From Cyanomargarita calcarea GSE-NOS-MK-12-04C (lineage in GTDB: Bacteria > Cyanobacteriota > Cyanobacteriia > Cyanobacteriales > Nostocaceae): a stretch of 64,000 bases of DNA. Position 1 is the stretch's first letter. Each line of letters opens with the position of its first letter. The notes beneath the pieces were generated by a model. It had not been told where the DNA came from and made no database searches. It saw only the letters and a program-made list of their open reading frames with translations. Where the stretch lies: NCBI GenBank assembly GCA_019359595.1, contig JAHHGZ010000041.1, positions 1 through 64,000 of the forward strand. The letters run 5' to 3'. Position numbers and translations under genes: made by a program. Shown piece after piece: positions 36,272 to 46,945 of the stretch.

Positions 36272-37822
36272 CTAAGCCCGTATAATAACAACAGAACGCC
36301 CTTTTTTCGTCGTCGCAGTTCTAGTTCCCAACCGTTCGCTAAAAGGTGGCGCATTTTTACGTCGGTCAAAAACAAACAACCAACCATAATTTACTTCAAT
36401 CCGTTCCAAATAAGAATCTAGCTGATCTAACCCTTCTTCTTCCGGGTCTCTTGTTTTATCCCGCCAAGCCTTTAACTCAATTCCCAAAGTCACATTTTTA
36501 TATCTCAAGCATAAATCCATCCGATCGCGTCCAATCGCATATTCCCGCTCCAGGGTTCCACCCCCATTCACAACGCGATGCAAAAATGCCATTAATACTA
36601 TGTGGGGCGCTATTTCATGGAATGATGTAGTACCGAGTAAAGGCTCCCCATGCTGATGCCAAAATTTTATAAATGCTTGTAACAAAGCATCAACATCTAA
36701 CGAGCCATCTTTAGTTAACCAAGTAGGATTAATACTGGGTAAACTATCGGATGCACCAGCCGTCAAAACACGGGGAATAACCTCGCGGTAAATGGGGTTA
36801 GCAATTGTTAGTCCTGCATTTGGTTCCCGACGCAACAACCCCAAATCAACCAAATATTGTCGGTCGTCGTCTGGTGTATCACCTAATGCAAGTCCAGCTA
36901 GTATTGGCTCAATTATTGCTTTTACCCTTGGTTCTCTAAGTCTTTCCGCAAGGGAATCAAGGTGGGTATCTTGACGCGCAATCAGTATTTCCTTGGCTTG
37001 ATGAATATGTTCTGCTGTAATCGGGATGGATGTATCCGTTACCAATTCTTCAACAATTTCTTTTGCCAGAGCATTTACCAACCAAGGCTGTCCCTGAGTT
37101 AAATTATACGCCGTCTGGGTTGCATCAGGGTTAAAAACTTGTCCCGTATCGTCTGTATGCTGTTGGTATAATTGCACTACTTCAGTAGCATTAAAATTTC
37201 TCATTGTCAGAGAACGGTCTTTTATATTAAACGGACTCGCGGTATTCAACTTATCACTACCACCAGAGGCAACTTTATAATCTCGCACATCCCGCATACC
37301 AATCAGACCGACGCTCATCGGGAAGTTATCCGGGCGATTGGGATAGCCATCCCGCAGCTGTCGCAAAACAGAAATCAGCGCTTCGTCCTGTAGAGAGTCA
37401 ATTTCATCAATAAACAACACCAATGGTCGCTGACAAGTTTGTGCCCAAGACTGTAAACTAGACCTAATTCTTTGCCCTGGCGACCCATAAGTCCAAGCAG
37501 GTGGTTGTAAGTCTTGGGGTAAGCGGACTGCAATTGTATCGCGCCAAGTACCGAGAATTGCCAATTCTGCACCTCCTAGGTCATTATTAAAAGCGCTTCC
37601 CACTTCCGCCGATACCATAACTGCTGCATAACGCCCACTTTCTGTTAGCTGTTTGGCTAGCGCCAGCATTGCTGTAGTTTTACCTGTTTGACGCGGAGCG
37701 TGAACCACAAAGTAGCCTTCTTGTTGAATCAACCGCGACAAATTCGGCAACCTGACGCTAGGCGGTAGCATATAGTGTTTGTTGGGTTTACATGGACCTG
37801 AGGTGTTGAACCAACGAGCCAT
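36272..37822 (-). CDS. AAA-type ATPase with a PD-(D/E)XK nuclease-like C-terminus
   Basis: A 516-residue protein. The N-terminal P-loop domain has Walker A APRQTGKTTAMLALAKQL (residues about 42-50) and Walker B LVLFIDEIDSL, with sensor-like VGLIGMRDVRDY. A winged-helix-like middle part follows (NLTQGQPWLVNALAKEIVEE). The C-terminal ~110 residues contain RDRMDLCLRYKNVTLGIELK, a D...E-x-K arrangement seen in nuclease-like domains. Families of this shape are common and multicopy in cyanobacteria, and several are mobile or defence-related. The role is not known. It is transcribed alone, opposite to the SDR genes. Confidence 0.7.
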   Translation of the reverse strand: MARWFNTSGPCKPNKHYMLPPSVRLPNLSRLIQQEGYFVVHAPRQTGKTTAMLALAKQLTESGRYAAVMVSAEVGSAFNNDLGGAELAILGTWRDTIAVRLPQDLQPPAWTYGSPGQRIRSSLQSWAQTCQRPLVLFIDEIDSLQDEALISVLRQLRDGYPNRPDNFPMSVGLIGMRDVRDYKVASGGSDKLNTASPFNIKDRSLTMRNFNATEVVQLYQQHTDDTGQVFNPDATQTAYNLTQGQPWLVNALAKEIVEELVTDTSIPITAEHIHQAKEILIARQDTHLDSLAERLREPRVKAIIEPILAGLALGDTPDDDRQYLVDLGLLRREPNAGLTIANPIYREVIPRVLTAGASDSLPSINPTWLTKDGSLDVDALLQAFIKFWHQHGEPLLGTTSFHEIAPHIVLMAFLHRVVNGGGTLEREYAIGRDRMDLCLRYKNVTLGIELKAWRDKTRDPEEEGLDQLDSYLERIEVNYGWLFVFDRRKNAPPFSERLGTRTATTKKGRSVVIIRA

Positions 37823-38150
37823 GACAATTTGCCATACCTAAGGACGATGCTGTAAGTTTAGGGCACAAGTCTTCAATAACTCCTGAACCTTTTGCCATCT
37901 TTTTAAATTTAAAAAATGATGGTAAACACATTGATAATGAGGAATAAAAAATTCCCTGCTTCTCTATGATCTTGCTGCTGATACCAATTCTGTATGAAGA
38001 TGCACATAATCAAGACCCCCCTGTAGTCCCCCCTTGGCAAGGGGGGACGGCGTAGCCGGGGGGTAATATATGCAGCTTCACAAAGAAACGGTATGAGTAG
38101 TTTGCAGTAGAAAGAGCAAGACTCTTCAGCGGTAAGATTATGAATGCTCA
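37823..38150. other. Intergenic region with a G/C-rich perfect hairpin
   Basis: The notable element is CCCCCCTTGGCAAGGGGGG at 38028-38046, a perfect palindrome, inside a typical cyanobacterial repeat (CCCCCCTTGGCAAGGGGGGA CGG...CCGGGGGG). No gene is supported; an 80-codon frame across it on the - strand is made of repeat sequence. Confidence 0.6.
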
Positions 38151-38267
38151 AACAAAACAGTTGTCATTGCTGGGATGAAAAATAAGTTACTGACTGAAAC
38201 GATCAGATTTACACCCAGAAATTTGGTGGTAAAAGTCGTCAAAAACCTGCTGGGAAGAAAAAATTAG
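38151..38267 (+). pseudogene. Fragment of an SDR gene (C-terminus)
   Basis: The sequence reads NKTVVIAGMKNKLLTETIRF then TPRNLVVKVVKNLLGRKN and a stop at 38265-38267. The SDR at 34072-34890 ends with NKTVVIPGLRNKILTEVIRF and TPRKLVTKVVKS. Only the last ~38 codons remain, with no start or body. It marks a second, deleted copy of the SDR gene, and lies 14 bp before the end of the convergent hydrolase gene. Confidence 0.8.
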
Positions 38268-38280
38268 CCCACAACAATTT

Positions 38281-39453
38281 TCATATTTCGCGACTCCCTT
38301 GATACTCAAACCACTGTAAAATTCGATTCCACGCCCACCAAGGGTCTGGGTCTTGTGCCTGCCTCTGACCCTTTTTGCTACTGACATAGCCGACATGACC
38401 GCCGTTATTGGTGAGTATCAAATCTATCATGGGGTTTTCAGCGCAGATCGCTTCTAACTCTGGTATGAGCGCCGGCTCGAAGAAGGGGTCGTCGGCAGCG
38501 TAGATAATTAAAGTTGGTTTTGTCAAATTGGGTAGTAGGGGTAAAGCGCTGCTGGCATTGTAATAGGCTTCGACAGAGGGAAAACCCAATTGCTCAATTA
38601 CTAATTCGTGGTCAAATCCCCAAATCGTTTTGGCTCGTTCAATCGCTGTAGGGTCGAGGCTTCCTGGATGAGCATCATGAATTTTCCATGCGAGTTGGTT
38701 TAACTTGCGGGCAATTCCAGCTTCTATATATTTTCCTACGGGGTGTTTAATTAAATAAGCAAGCGATCGCACTGAATCTAAACTCGGACACATTACCGCC
38801 GCGCCACCAATATCTTCAATGGTGAGTGGGGAATAGGGAGTGGGGGGTTGGGAGTTAGGAGTTAGGAGTGAGGAGTTAGGAGTTAAGAGTTGGGAGTCAG
38901 GAGTGGGGAGTTGGGAGTCAGGAGTTATTGATTCTGTGTCTGCTCCCCTTGTAAGAAGATCCTCTACAGCTTTGACTGCCCACAGTGCTAACTGCCCACC
39001 TAAAGAAAACCCGGTAAACCAAAATTTTGCGGGACATCCCAAATCTTTGGCACTTGCGGCAATGCGAACAAAATCTTCTCCCTCATACAAACCATCGCTT
39101 GTCAAGGTTGGCGACAACTCGGCGGTTTTCCCGTGGGCACGCCAATCAAATAACACCACTGCATATCCTTGGGCATAAGCTTTACGCCCCAGCAGTTTCA
39201 AAAACCATTGATTATCTAGAGTCCCAGTAATCCCATAAGTCGCGATAATTGTGCTATGCGCATTTTCAGGAATGGCAACCAAACCAAAAATCGGTACTCC
39301 TTGGGCACCGATAAATATCTTCTCCTTATAGGGTGGTTCGGGATGTTTAGTAGTTTTTTCCCAGTTGCGACCTCCCCATAAAGACGTGTAAATGGTCATC
39401 GCCACGCCATTTTGTAGTAAAGGAGACGGATTGTATGGGGCATAACACATCAT
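38281..39453 (-). CDS. YheT/EMB8-like alpha/beta hydrolase with an in-frame repeat insertion
   Basis: A 390-residue alpha/beta-fold hydrolase. The nucleophile elbow [15 protein letters not shown] (serine) is followed by the acid [12 protein letters not shown] and the base [10 protein letters not shown]. An N-terminal [20 protein letters not shown] matches the family opening. A stretch of about 33 residues made of [16 protein letters not shown]-type units interrupts the domain after the nucleophile helix. It is encoded by the GAGTTAGGAGTT repeat at 38830-38928 read on the opposite strand, and keeps the frame. It probably loops out of the fold. The function is an esterase or lipase of unknown substrate. 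Confidence 0.75.
   Translation of the reverse strand: MMCYAPYNPSPLLQNGVAMTIYTSLWGGRNWEKTTKHPEPPYKEKIFIGAQGVPIFGLVAIPENAHSTIIATYGITGTLDNQWFLKLLGRKAYAQGYAVVLFDWRAHGKTAELSPTLTSDGLYEGEDFVRIAASAKDLGCPAKFWFTGFSLGGQLALWAVKAVEDLLTRGADTESITPDSQLPTPDSQLLTPNSSLLTPNSQPPTPYSPLTIEDIGGAAVMCPSLDSVRSLAYLIKHPVGKYIEAGIARKLNQLAWKIHDAHPGSLDPTAIERAKTIWGFDHELVIEQLGFPSVEAYYNASSALPLLPNLTKPTLIIYAADDPFFEPALIPELEAICAENPMIDLILTNNGGHVGYVSSKKGQRQAQDPDPWWAWNRILQWFEYQGSREI
38830..38928. repeat. Heptamer repeat inside the alpha/beta hydrolase gene
   Basis: Tandem GGAGTTA/GGAGTCA/GGAGTGG units of 7 bp run for nearly 100 bp within the coding sequence. The same unit is otherwise found between genes in this window (3409, 12546, 32730, 46860). 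Seven-base units spell three alternating heptapeptide frames without creating a stop on this strand. Confidence 0.85.
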
Positions 39454-39606
39454 ATTAGAATTTCGTATAACCCAGTCACTGTTTTACAATCCCTTCATCT
39501 TAATCTTTATGTTAGATTTAAAATCTTTTTTATAATCAGTAAAGAAATCTTTGTATCTACCAAAGGTTCTTATTTATCGTTAATAAGTAGTAATAATTTT
39601 TTAATA

Positions 39607-40350
39607 ATGCCAAGAATTCTTGTCATAGACGACGATCCAGCAATTTCAGAACTCGTTGCCGTCAACTTGGAAATGGCGGGCTATGATGTCAGCCAAGCCG
39701 AAGACGGCATTAAAGGTCAGGCGCTGGCTCTCCAGTTACAGCCAGACTTAATTATGCTTGACCTTATGTTACCCAGAGTCGATGGCTTTACCGTTTGCCA
39801 ACGCCTGCGCCGCGATGACCGCACGTCTGAAATTCCTGTATTGATGTTGACGGCTTTGAGCCAAACTCAGGATAAAGTAGAAGGCTTTAACGCTGGGGCT
39901 GATGACTACCTGACCAAACCCTTTGAAGTTGAAGAGATGCTGGCTCGGGTGCGAGCGCTCTTGCGGCGTACCGATCGCATTCCCCAAGCCGCCAAACACA
40001 GTGAAATTCTTAACTATGGACCACTTACCCTCGTTCCCGAACGTTTTGAGGCGATATGGTTTCATGGCACAGTGAAACTAACTCACTTGGAGTTTGAGCT
40101 ACTCCATTGTTTGCTGCAACGCCACGGTCAGACTGTTTCCCCTAGCGAAATTCTTCGGGAAGTTTGGGGCTACGATCCAGATGATGACATCGAAACCATT
40201 CGCGTCCATATCCGCCACTTGAGAACCAAGCTCGAACCAGACCCCCGTCATCCGCGTTACATCAAGACAGTATATGGCGCAGGATATTGCCTGGAGTTAC
40301 CCAGCGCCTCGACATCAGCAGAAAGCGCTTCCACATCAGTGGCTGAGTAA
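39607..40350 (+). CDS. rpaA: Response regulator RpaA
   Basis: A 247-residue OmpR-family regulator. The receiver domain has the acidic pair DDDP, the phospho-acceptor Asp in [13 protein letters not shown] and Lys in [12 protein letters not shown]. The winged-helix DNA-binding domain includes [20 protein letters not shown] and [20 protein letters not shown]. The sequence is close to Synechococcus RpaA throughout (for example [11 protein letters not shown] and [20 protein letters not shown]), the output regulator of the circadian clock acting with SasA and KaiABC. A TATAAT hexamer at 39531-39536 lies 70 bp upstream. The gene stands alone and is followed by a hairpin. Confidence 0.92.
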   Translation: MPRILVIDDDPAISELVAVNLEMAGYDVSQAEDGIKGQALALQLQPDLIMLDLMLPRVDGFTVCQRLRRDDRTSEIPVLMLTALSQTQDKVEGFNAGADDYLTKPFEVEEMLARVRALLRRTDRIPQAAKHSEILNYGPLTLVPERFEAIWFHGTVKLTHLEFELLHCLLQRHGQTVSPSEILREVWGYDPDDDIETIRVHIRHLRTKLEPDPRHPRYIKTVYGAGYCLELPSASTSAESASTSVAE

Positions 40351-40432
40351 AATTGCGTTTTTATTGGTTAGTGGTTAACTGCTGAGTGTTGATTTGATTG
40401 TTTAACGCCAGATGTCTCAAATCGCCAAGCCC

Positions 40433-40455
40433 GCCACAGGGGTACTCCCCGTGGC
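40433..40455. terminator. Hairpin downstream of rpaA
   Basis: GCCAC-A-GGGG facing CCCC-GTGGC forms a 9-bp stem 83 bp after the rpaA stop. No clean U-tract follows, so it may be a processing or bidirectional stop rather than a strong intrinsic terminator. Confidence 0.5.
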
Positions 40456-40509
40456 TGACTTTGTGGAAAACCCGTCCACGTCACTGGCGGGAGTGTTAAC
40501 CTTCAAACC

Positions 40510-41235
40510 TTAATTTTTTGCCCTTGAAGATTTGCGGGAAACAAGGTAAACACCAAGCAACGATAAACCAGCGATCGCCCCAGGTTCGGGAATTTTTCTT
40601 GTTGGTTTTGGTGCTGTGATTCTGGCAAAAATCGCTGCGGTGGTTTTTTCTTCCTCTAAGACGCGAAATTGGTTTGTGCTTGTAACACCGTTATCTTGGC
40701 TAAAGCCAGTTAGCTCAATGGTGTACTCTTTACCATCGAAAAGAAAATTGCGATCGCCAAAGTTTTCACTCACAAAAACAAAATCTGCGTTTTCCTGAGG
40801 ATCTGTGCTTTCATTAGGTGTATTTACTAACTTAAAATTAAAATTAAAAGATTCACTCACCTTTACCTGATTGTTTAATGATACTTCAAGAGTTAGTGGT
40901 ACATAATCCACGCTAGTGCCTAAATTTACTGTGCCGTTATGGTATGTTAAATCACCTATCTTAAACAGAGAGCCAATATCCCCTGTAAAGCTATTTCCAT
41001 TAAAGAGAAGTTGATTTGCTAATGTACCAGGCACATTAGGTTTGCCCCAGGTAAATAAATTAGTTCCTACACCCGTGAATTTAGGATCGATATCAAGGCT
41101 TCCTGGAGTCGGCTTTCCCCATATGCCACTTGAACTTCCTCCCATAGCTTGAACTTGACTAGAGAAACCAAGCACTACTACGGCAGCAAGAGTAAAGGTA
41201 GACATGACAGTAGCAAAAAATGAACTTAGTCTCAT
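40510..41235 (-). CDS. Secreted PEP-CTERM protein
   Basis: A 241-residue protein. Started at 41235 it has a signal peptide (MRLSSFFATVMSTFTLAAVV to QVQA). The C-terminus has the sorting signal IPEPGAIAGLSLLGVYLVSR followed by KSSRAKN, matching the PEP-CTERM pattern (PEP, hydrophobic helix, basic tail) recognised by exosortase. The mature part is beta-rich with repeated WGKP motifs and resembles the choice-of-anchor surface domains of cyanobacteria. It is likely exported to the cell surface or sheath. No enzymatic motif is seen. Confidence 0.8.
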   Translation of the reverse strand: MRLSSFFATVMSTFTLAAVVVLGFSSQVQAMGGSSSGIWGKPTPGSLDIDPKFTGVGTNLFTWGKPNVPGTLANQLLFNGNSFTGDIGSLFKIGDLTYHNGTVNLGTSVDYVPLTLEVSLNNQVKVSESFNFNFKLVNTPNESTDPQENADFVFVSENFGDRNFLFDGKEYTIELTGFSQDNGVTSTNQFRVLEEEKTTAAIFARITAPKPTRKIPEPGAIAGLSLLGVYLVSRKSSRAKN

Positions 41236-41268
41236 TATTAGGCTCCAACTCCCATCCAGGAGCTTCAA

Positions 41269-41717
41269 TCAATTTACCCGTCCACATTAGTAAATATACG
41301 GAACAGATGCCAATAAAACCTTGTAATTTTCATGAAATCTTTATATTTGCTTCTTGATCCCTTCTCAAAAAAAATATGTATATTCTGAAAGCTTTTGCGA
41401 CCCTGATTTTGATGCTTTCAATTATTATAACTATATTTTTATATATCCAATTAAAATTGGTTTTCTTAAATATCGGTAGATCCCGCTATTCTAATTCATA
41501 AAACTCTGATTGCTACATCGGATATTTTTTGCAAAAATTAAAAAAAAATCACAGTGTTTTTACTTAGAATATTTGCTTAAATTAAAAGCGATCGCAGATC
41601 GTCTTTAGCTTTGGAATTTTCTTCTTAAAATGGCAGCATCTTTGCTAATGAGCAGGCGCAGGCGAATCTGAGTAACACAGATGTTTTCATAGACTGATAA
41701 AACCATAAAATTAATTG
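41269..41717. other. Intergenic region, no gene seen
   Basis: A/T-rich sequence of about 450 bp between the start of the PEP-CTERM gene and the end of the disrupted NIL-domain sequence. The promoter of the PEP-CTERM gene should be near 41270. A GCGATCGC octamer lies at about 41588. No repeat, RNA or gene is recognised. Confidence 0.5.
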
Positions 41718-42262
41718 TTATTCAATCAAATCGGAAGTTCCGTGTAAAGAAGAATCTAACGAAAGCGGTAATCCCAATTCTTGTAGGTAACTGAGGCTAG
41801 AAAAAAGTTGCTGCGTTGTACCCCACAAATCTAAATCAAACCAGCCGTCTCCTTCGACATCAGGTTTTAACAATGCACTGATAATGTTGACTGTTATCTG
41901 ATAGCGAGAAACTAACTCTGAAATTATCGGTTTGCGATGATAGTTTTGGAAAATGCACAGTTGCAAACGCACTCTATTGGTTTGAGTGGGTAAAATCTCT
42001 TGTTGCACTTGGAGTGTCAGAGTTGCAGATTCTCTTTTAATGTTTTTGCTGACTGGTTTTGGCAAAGGTTGCAAATTTTCAGTGAACTGTAGATTGTCGG
42101 CTATCCCTACTTGCATTAAATCCACACCGCATCTTTGTAAATAAGATAGGCTATTTATCAGTTGTTCTGAATTTCCTTGAAGTTCGATGTCAAACCAACC
42201 ATCGCGATCGCTATCTACTGCTAGAGATGCTGCTTTAATGTTTACGGTTAAGCCATGATGTA
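41718..42262 (-). pseudogene. NIL-domain protein fragment (two domains, 5' end lost)
   Basis: In this frame the sequence from about 42262 reads [35 protein letters not shown] and LSYLQRCGVDL (a NIL domain lacking its first ~15 residues). A second complete domain follows: VRLQLCIFQNYHRKPIISEL, SRYQITVNIISALL, GDGWFDLDLWGTTQQLFSSL. NIL domains bind small ligands and are usual in methionine-uptake proteins. The upstream part of the open frame (to 42410) is an out-of-frame read of the neighbouring FGE domain. It therefore has no start of its own and is judged a broken gene. Confidence 0.7.
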
Positions 42263-43572
42263 ATCGTTTCACCAAAGTGAAATGGCGTAGTTGTTCCAGC
42301 CCGACAGGCATATTCCCACTCCGCTTCACTCGGTAAACGGTAGGGCTTGCCAGTATACCGGGATAGGCGATCGCAGAACTCTTTAGCATCATACCAAGAA
42401 ACTCGTTCAACCGGACGATTTTCTCCTTTAAATCTAGATGGGTCAGGTTTGAGTTCTCGATTTACTTGAGGGAGAGATGCTACTGCTTGCCATTGTGCTT
42501 GGGTGACTGGGTACTTGCCCATAAAAAAGGGTTGAACCGTTACTTCATGTTGGGGTTTTTCAGAGTCACGTCCTTCCCCTTCGGATGAACCCATCATGAA
42601 TGTACCACCGGGGATGACGACCATATCGAGATCCCAAACCCCTTTTCCACTGGGAGAGAGGGTTTGTAGAGTTTCGGTGAAATATTGGGCTTGTTTGGTT
42701 TCTCGTTTGATGATTTCACCGTGATGGTTGACGGTGACAGTTTCAAGCTCAAAGGACTTTAGTCCATCACTTTCTTGTCCCAAAGATTGAACATCTTTAA
42801 ATTCTTCTTTAGAAGAAAAAGCAGCGATCGCTTTTCTAACTAAATCTTCTCCCACTCGATCCTGATTTCTTTCTGCTGCTGAATTAGCCAAATCCAATCT
42901 AGCCAAAGGGTCTTTATTTGCTTCAATCCAACGCCAATAAGGACTTAATGATGCTGTCATCCTAGCACTGCGACAGATTTGATCTGAACTTATTTCCTTA
43001 TCATAACCCCATTGAAGAAACAAGATTAAGTTTGAGTTTTCTTGCAGAAGCAATTGCTGTCCCTTATTATTATCTTTATTGCCAAAAACATTGAGAACTG
43101 TGTCACAGAAATTACCATAATAAAAATTCAAAACTTGAGGAGCAATATAGTCAATTCCTCTTCCTTTCTGCAATTTACTTTCTGCGTAAGTACGAGCAGG
43201 TTCGGGTAAAGTTACTCTCCAATCAGATGCAGTAGGAGACTTTTCTGCCATTGAAAATTTGAGTAATTCCATCAAAGCTTTCTGACCACTCCTACCCCAA
43301 ATAGCTCTAACTAAATCAAGACTCAACCCGCTGGGAAAGAAAGCCAACAAAGGAAATATATCTTGAGCTTCTACCGATAACATCTCAAAAGAACGCTCTA
43401 AAGTTATCCGCAGACTTCTTTCTTTTCTTTCTTCAGAAGAATAAGAATCAAGAACGGACAGTGGTTCAACCTCAGTAACGCCAGCAACGGTACAATTATC
43501 GATACCCAAGCTGTGGGCACAATCGTTGATAATGACGCACCACCAGGCATTACCATCAGTAACACCGTTCAA
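42235..43572 (-). pseudogene. STAND-type/FGE-domain protein, truncated by fusion to the NIL fragment
   Basis: The 445-residue frame has an N-terminal part resembling the winged-helix tail of NB-ARC/STAND ATPases ([20 protein letters not shown] then [18 protein letters not shown]), with no P-loop. From about residue 300 it has a formylglycine-generating-enzyme (SUMF1) domain: [56 protein letters not shown] and [20 protein letters not shown]. It breaks after FHFGETIT. Beyond that point the DNA continues as NIL-domain coding in another frame. Both ends look deleted. Such STAND-FGE proteins are common in cyanobacterial signalling and defence. The start at 43572 is arbitrary. Confidence 0.65.
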
Positions 43573-43584
43573 TGCTAGTAAATG

Positions 43585-43851
43585 TCACCAGCTACTGGTT
43601 TGACTGTCATCCCAGATTTCGAGATGCAATTCATTGAGATAGGCGATCGCACTATCAATTTGTGCTGTTGTACCTTGTAAATCTAGGTCAAACCAACCAT
43701 CACCGACTGCATTTGCTCCCAGAATAGCTGCGGCTATGTTTACAGTTAAGCCGTAATTAGATACTAGGCGAGAAATCACAGGCTCTTGGTGGTAGTCTTT
43801 AGGTATTCTCAGGCGAATCCGTTTGTTTATGAGTTGAGTTTCAGAAACCAT
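43585..43851 (-). CDS. Single NIL-domain protein
   Basis: An 88-residue protein covering one complete NIL domain: KRIRLRIPKDYHQEPVISRL, SNYGLTVNIAAAIL, GDGWFDLDLQGTTAQIDSAI and AYLNELHLEIWDD. It is nearly parallel to the two domains at 41718-42262, so it may be the 5' part of one original multi-domain gene that was interrupted. On its own it could still fold and bind a sulfur amino acid or metal ligand, as NIL domains of MetN do. It stands upstream of metX and metY on the same side, in keeping with a methionine link. Confidence 0.7.
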   Translation of the reverse strand: MVSETQLINKRIRLRIPKDYHQEPVISRLVSNYGLTVNIAAAILGANAVGDGWFDLDLQGTTAQIDSAIAYLNELHLEIWDDSQTSSW

Positions 43852-44232
43852 ATCAATTACAAACTTGCTTTTTTGAAATTTAATCTAAAATCCGTCGAGG
43901 ATGCGTTGAGCGCTCCCGGAAACCGACACCGCCCAATGAACGCAGGAAAATCCAAAATCGAGTTAGATTGCTTTTAGGTCTTACCAGCAATCTTACCAGA
44001 AACTCCTAACTCTTAACTCTACGGCTGTTAAGGTGTAGGCTGTAAAATGGTTTTTTCTTCGCGTTCTTCGTTACTACCCTCCGGGAAGGCGAAGCGCCTA
44101 TCGCGGTTAAATATATCTTTTTTTTTAACCGCGAAGTAACGAAGAAGCGAAGGTAAGAGTAAAGATTAGGTATTTTACACTAGTTCTTGAGTCACTTTAA
44201 CAGGGGTACTCCTAACTCCTAATTCCTAACTC
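43852..44232. other. Intergenic region with a long dispersed inverted repeat
   Basis: At about 44050-44155 TTCTTCGCGTTCTTCGTTAC and ATCGCGGTTAAATATA face TTAACCGCGAAGTAACGAAG and AAGCGAAGG. The result is a stem of more than 25 bp with an internal GGGAAGGCGAAGCGCC palindrome. No gene is seen. It sits at the 3' side of metX and could end its transcript. Confidence 0.65.
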
Positions 44233-45309
44233 TCAACTCAGCACTGTTGAATATAATTGACTGCGAAAAGTCAAGACTAAATCGTTGAGTGTTTCCATAT
44301 CCATTAAAAAGGCATCGTGTCCGTGGGGTGATTCGAGCCAAGCTAATTGGGCATGAGGTATCAAACTTGCTAATTCCTTTTGTTCGTGAGGAGGGTAGAG
44401 GATATCGGAGTCAATACCAACAACGAGAGTTAGCTGTTGAATGCTGCGGAGTACTTGAGTGTAGTTACCCCGATTTCCTGCCAAGTTGTGACTGTCCATT
44501 GCGTGGGTAAGAGTAATGTAAGTGTTTGCATCAAAGCGTTCAAATAATTTTTGACCTTGATGTTGTAAGTAGTTGGCGATCGCATAAGGTTCTTCTGGTT
44601 CTTCACCTTGAATTTCCCTACCAAATCGGGTTTCAAAATTACTCCAGGAACGGTAGGTAATCATTGCCATCATCCGGGCTGTTGATAAGCCTTGAGTTGG
44701 CTGTTTATCAGGGCTGTAATTTCCCTCTTGCCAATTGGGGTCGGTATAAATTGCTTGTCGTTGCGCTTCACTTAAACCAATGCACCAAGCTGAATGTTTT
44801 CCCGAAACAGCAATCGGTGCGATCGCTTCGACTAATTCTGGATACAATAATGCCCACTCTAGTACTTGCATTCCACCCAAGGAACCACCAATGACCAGCT
44901 TTAAGCGCCGAATCTTCAAAGCATTTACAAGGACAGCTTGTAAATGCACCATATCTTGAATTGTGATTCGGGGAAACTTGGCTGCATAAGCCATTCCCGT
45001 ATGCGGATTAGTACTTATTGCCCCGGTGGTACCGTAGCAACTGCCCAAAACATTACTACATAATATAAAATCAGTTTCTGGGTCAAATACTCTACCAGCA
45101 CCAAATAAAGGTTCCCACCAGTCATCCGCATCCGCACTGCCAGTTAGTGCATGACAAATCAGTACTGCATTGTCACCTGATGCATTTAGCTTTCCCCAAG
45201 TACGATATGCTACCTCAGCGTTTAAGATAACTTCACCTGATTGTAGGTAAAATGGTTGTGTTAACTGGTAATACTGCGTTTTTTCCGAAATATATTTTTG
45301 GTAATTCAT
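44233..45309 (-). CDS. metX: Homoserine O-acetyltransferase MetX
   Basis: A 358-residue alpha/beta-fold acyltransferase. Hallmarks: VAYRTWGKLNASGDNAVLIC and HALTGSADADDWW (oxyanion region), the nucleophile in VIGGSLGGMQVLEW, FDANTYITLTHAMDSHN, GIDSDILYPPHEQKEL (acid) and ESPHGHDAFLMD (His). It converts homoserine and acetyl-CoA to O-acetylhomoserine, the first committed step of direct-sulfhydrylation methionine synthesis. The partner enzyme MetY is the next gene upstream on the same strand, 231 bp away. Confidence 0.93.
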   Translation of the reverse strand: MNYQKYISEKTQYYQLTQPFYLQSGEVILNAEVAYRTWGKLNASGDNAVLICHALTGSADADDWWEPLFGAGRVFDPETDFILCSNVLGSCYGTTGAISTNPHTGMAYAAKFPRITIQDMVHLQAVLVNALKIRRLKLVIGGSLGGMQVLEWALLYPELVEAIAPIAVSGKHSAWCIGLSEAQRQAIYTDPNWQEGNYSPDKQPTQGLSTARMMAMITYRSWSNFETRFGREIQGEEPEEPYAIANYLQHQGQKLFERFDANTYITLTHAMDSHNLAGNRGNYTQVLRSIQQLTLVVGIDSDILYPPHEQKELASLIPHAQLAWLESPHGHDAFLMDMETLNDLVLTFRSQLYSTVLS

Positions 45310-45540
45310 GCTACTTAAATACGTGGAGTTAGTTGTTAGTGGTTAGTTGTTAGTTGTTAGGAGTTGACAATTAACAAACAACAATTAGAAGTCGTGTAAA
45401 AATAAGTTGAACAATTTGATATTTGTAGTAGTGTATCTTGCTGTACGTGAGCAAGATGTTTGTCATACGGACACGCCAAGCTAACGCACTACTTTACTTG
45501 ATGCCTTAACAAACAACAACTAACCACTAACAACTAACAA

Positions 45541-46940
<1,400 letters not shown>

Positions 46941-46945
<5 letters not shown>

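Noticed and set aside
36272-37822. Defence-system assignment of the AAA ATPase
   Set aside because: The P-loop and nuclease-like tail are visible, but no partner gene or family-specific motif supports a particular system.
37909-38151. 80-codon - strand frame
   Set aside because: It runs through the CCCCCCTTGGCAAGGGGGG repeat; no family similarity.
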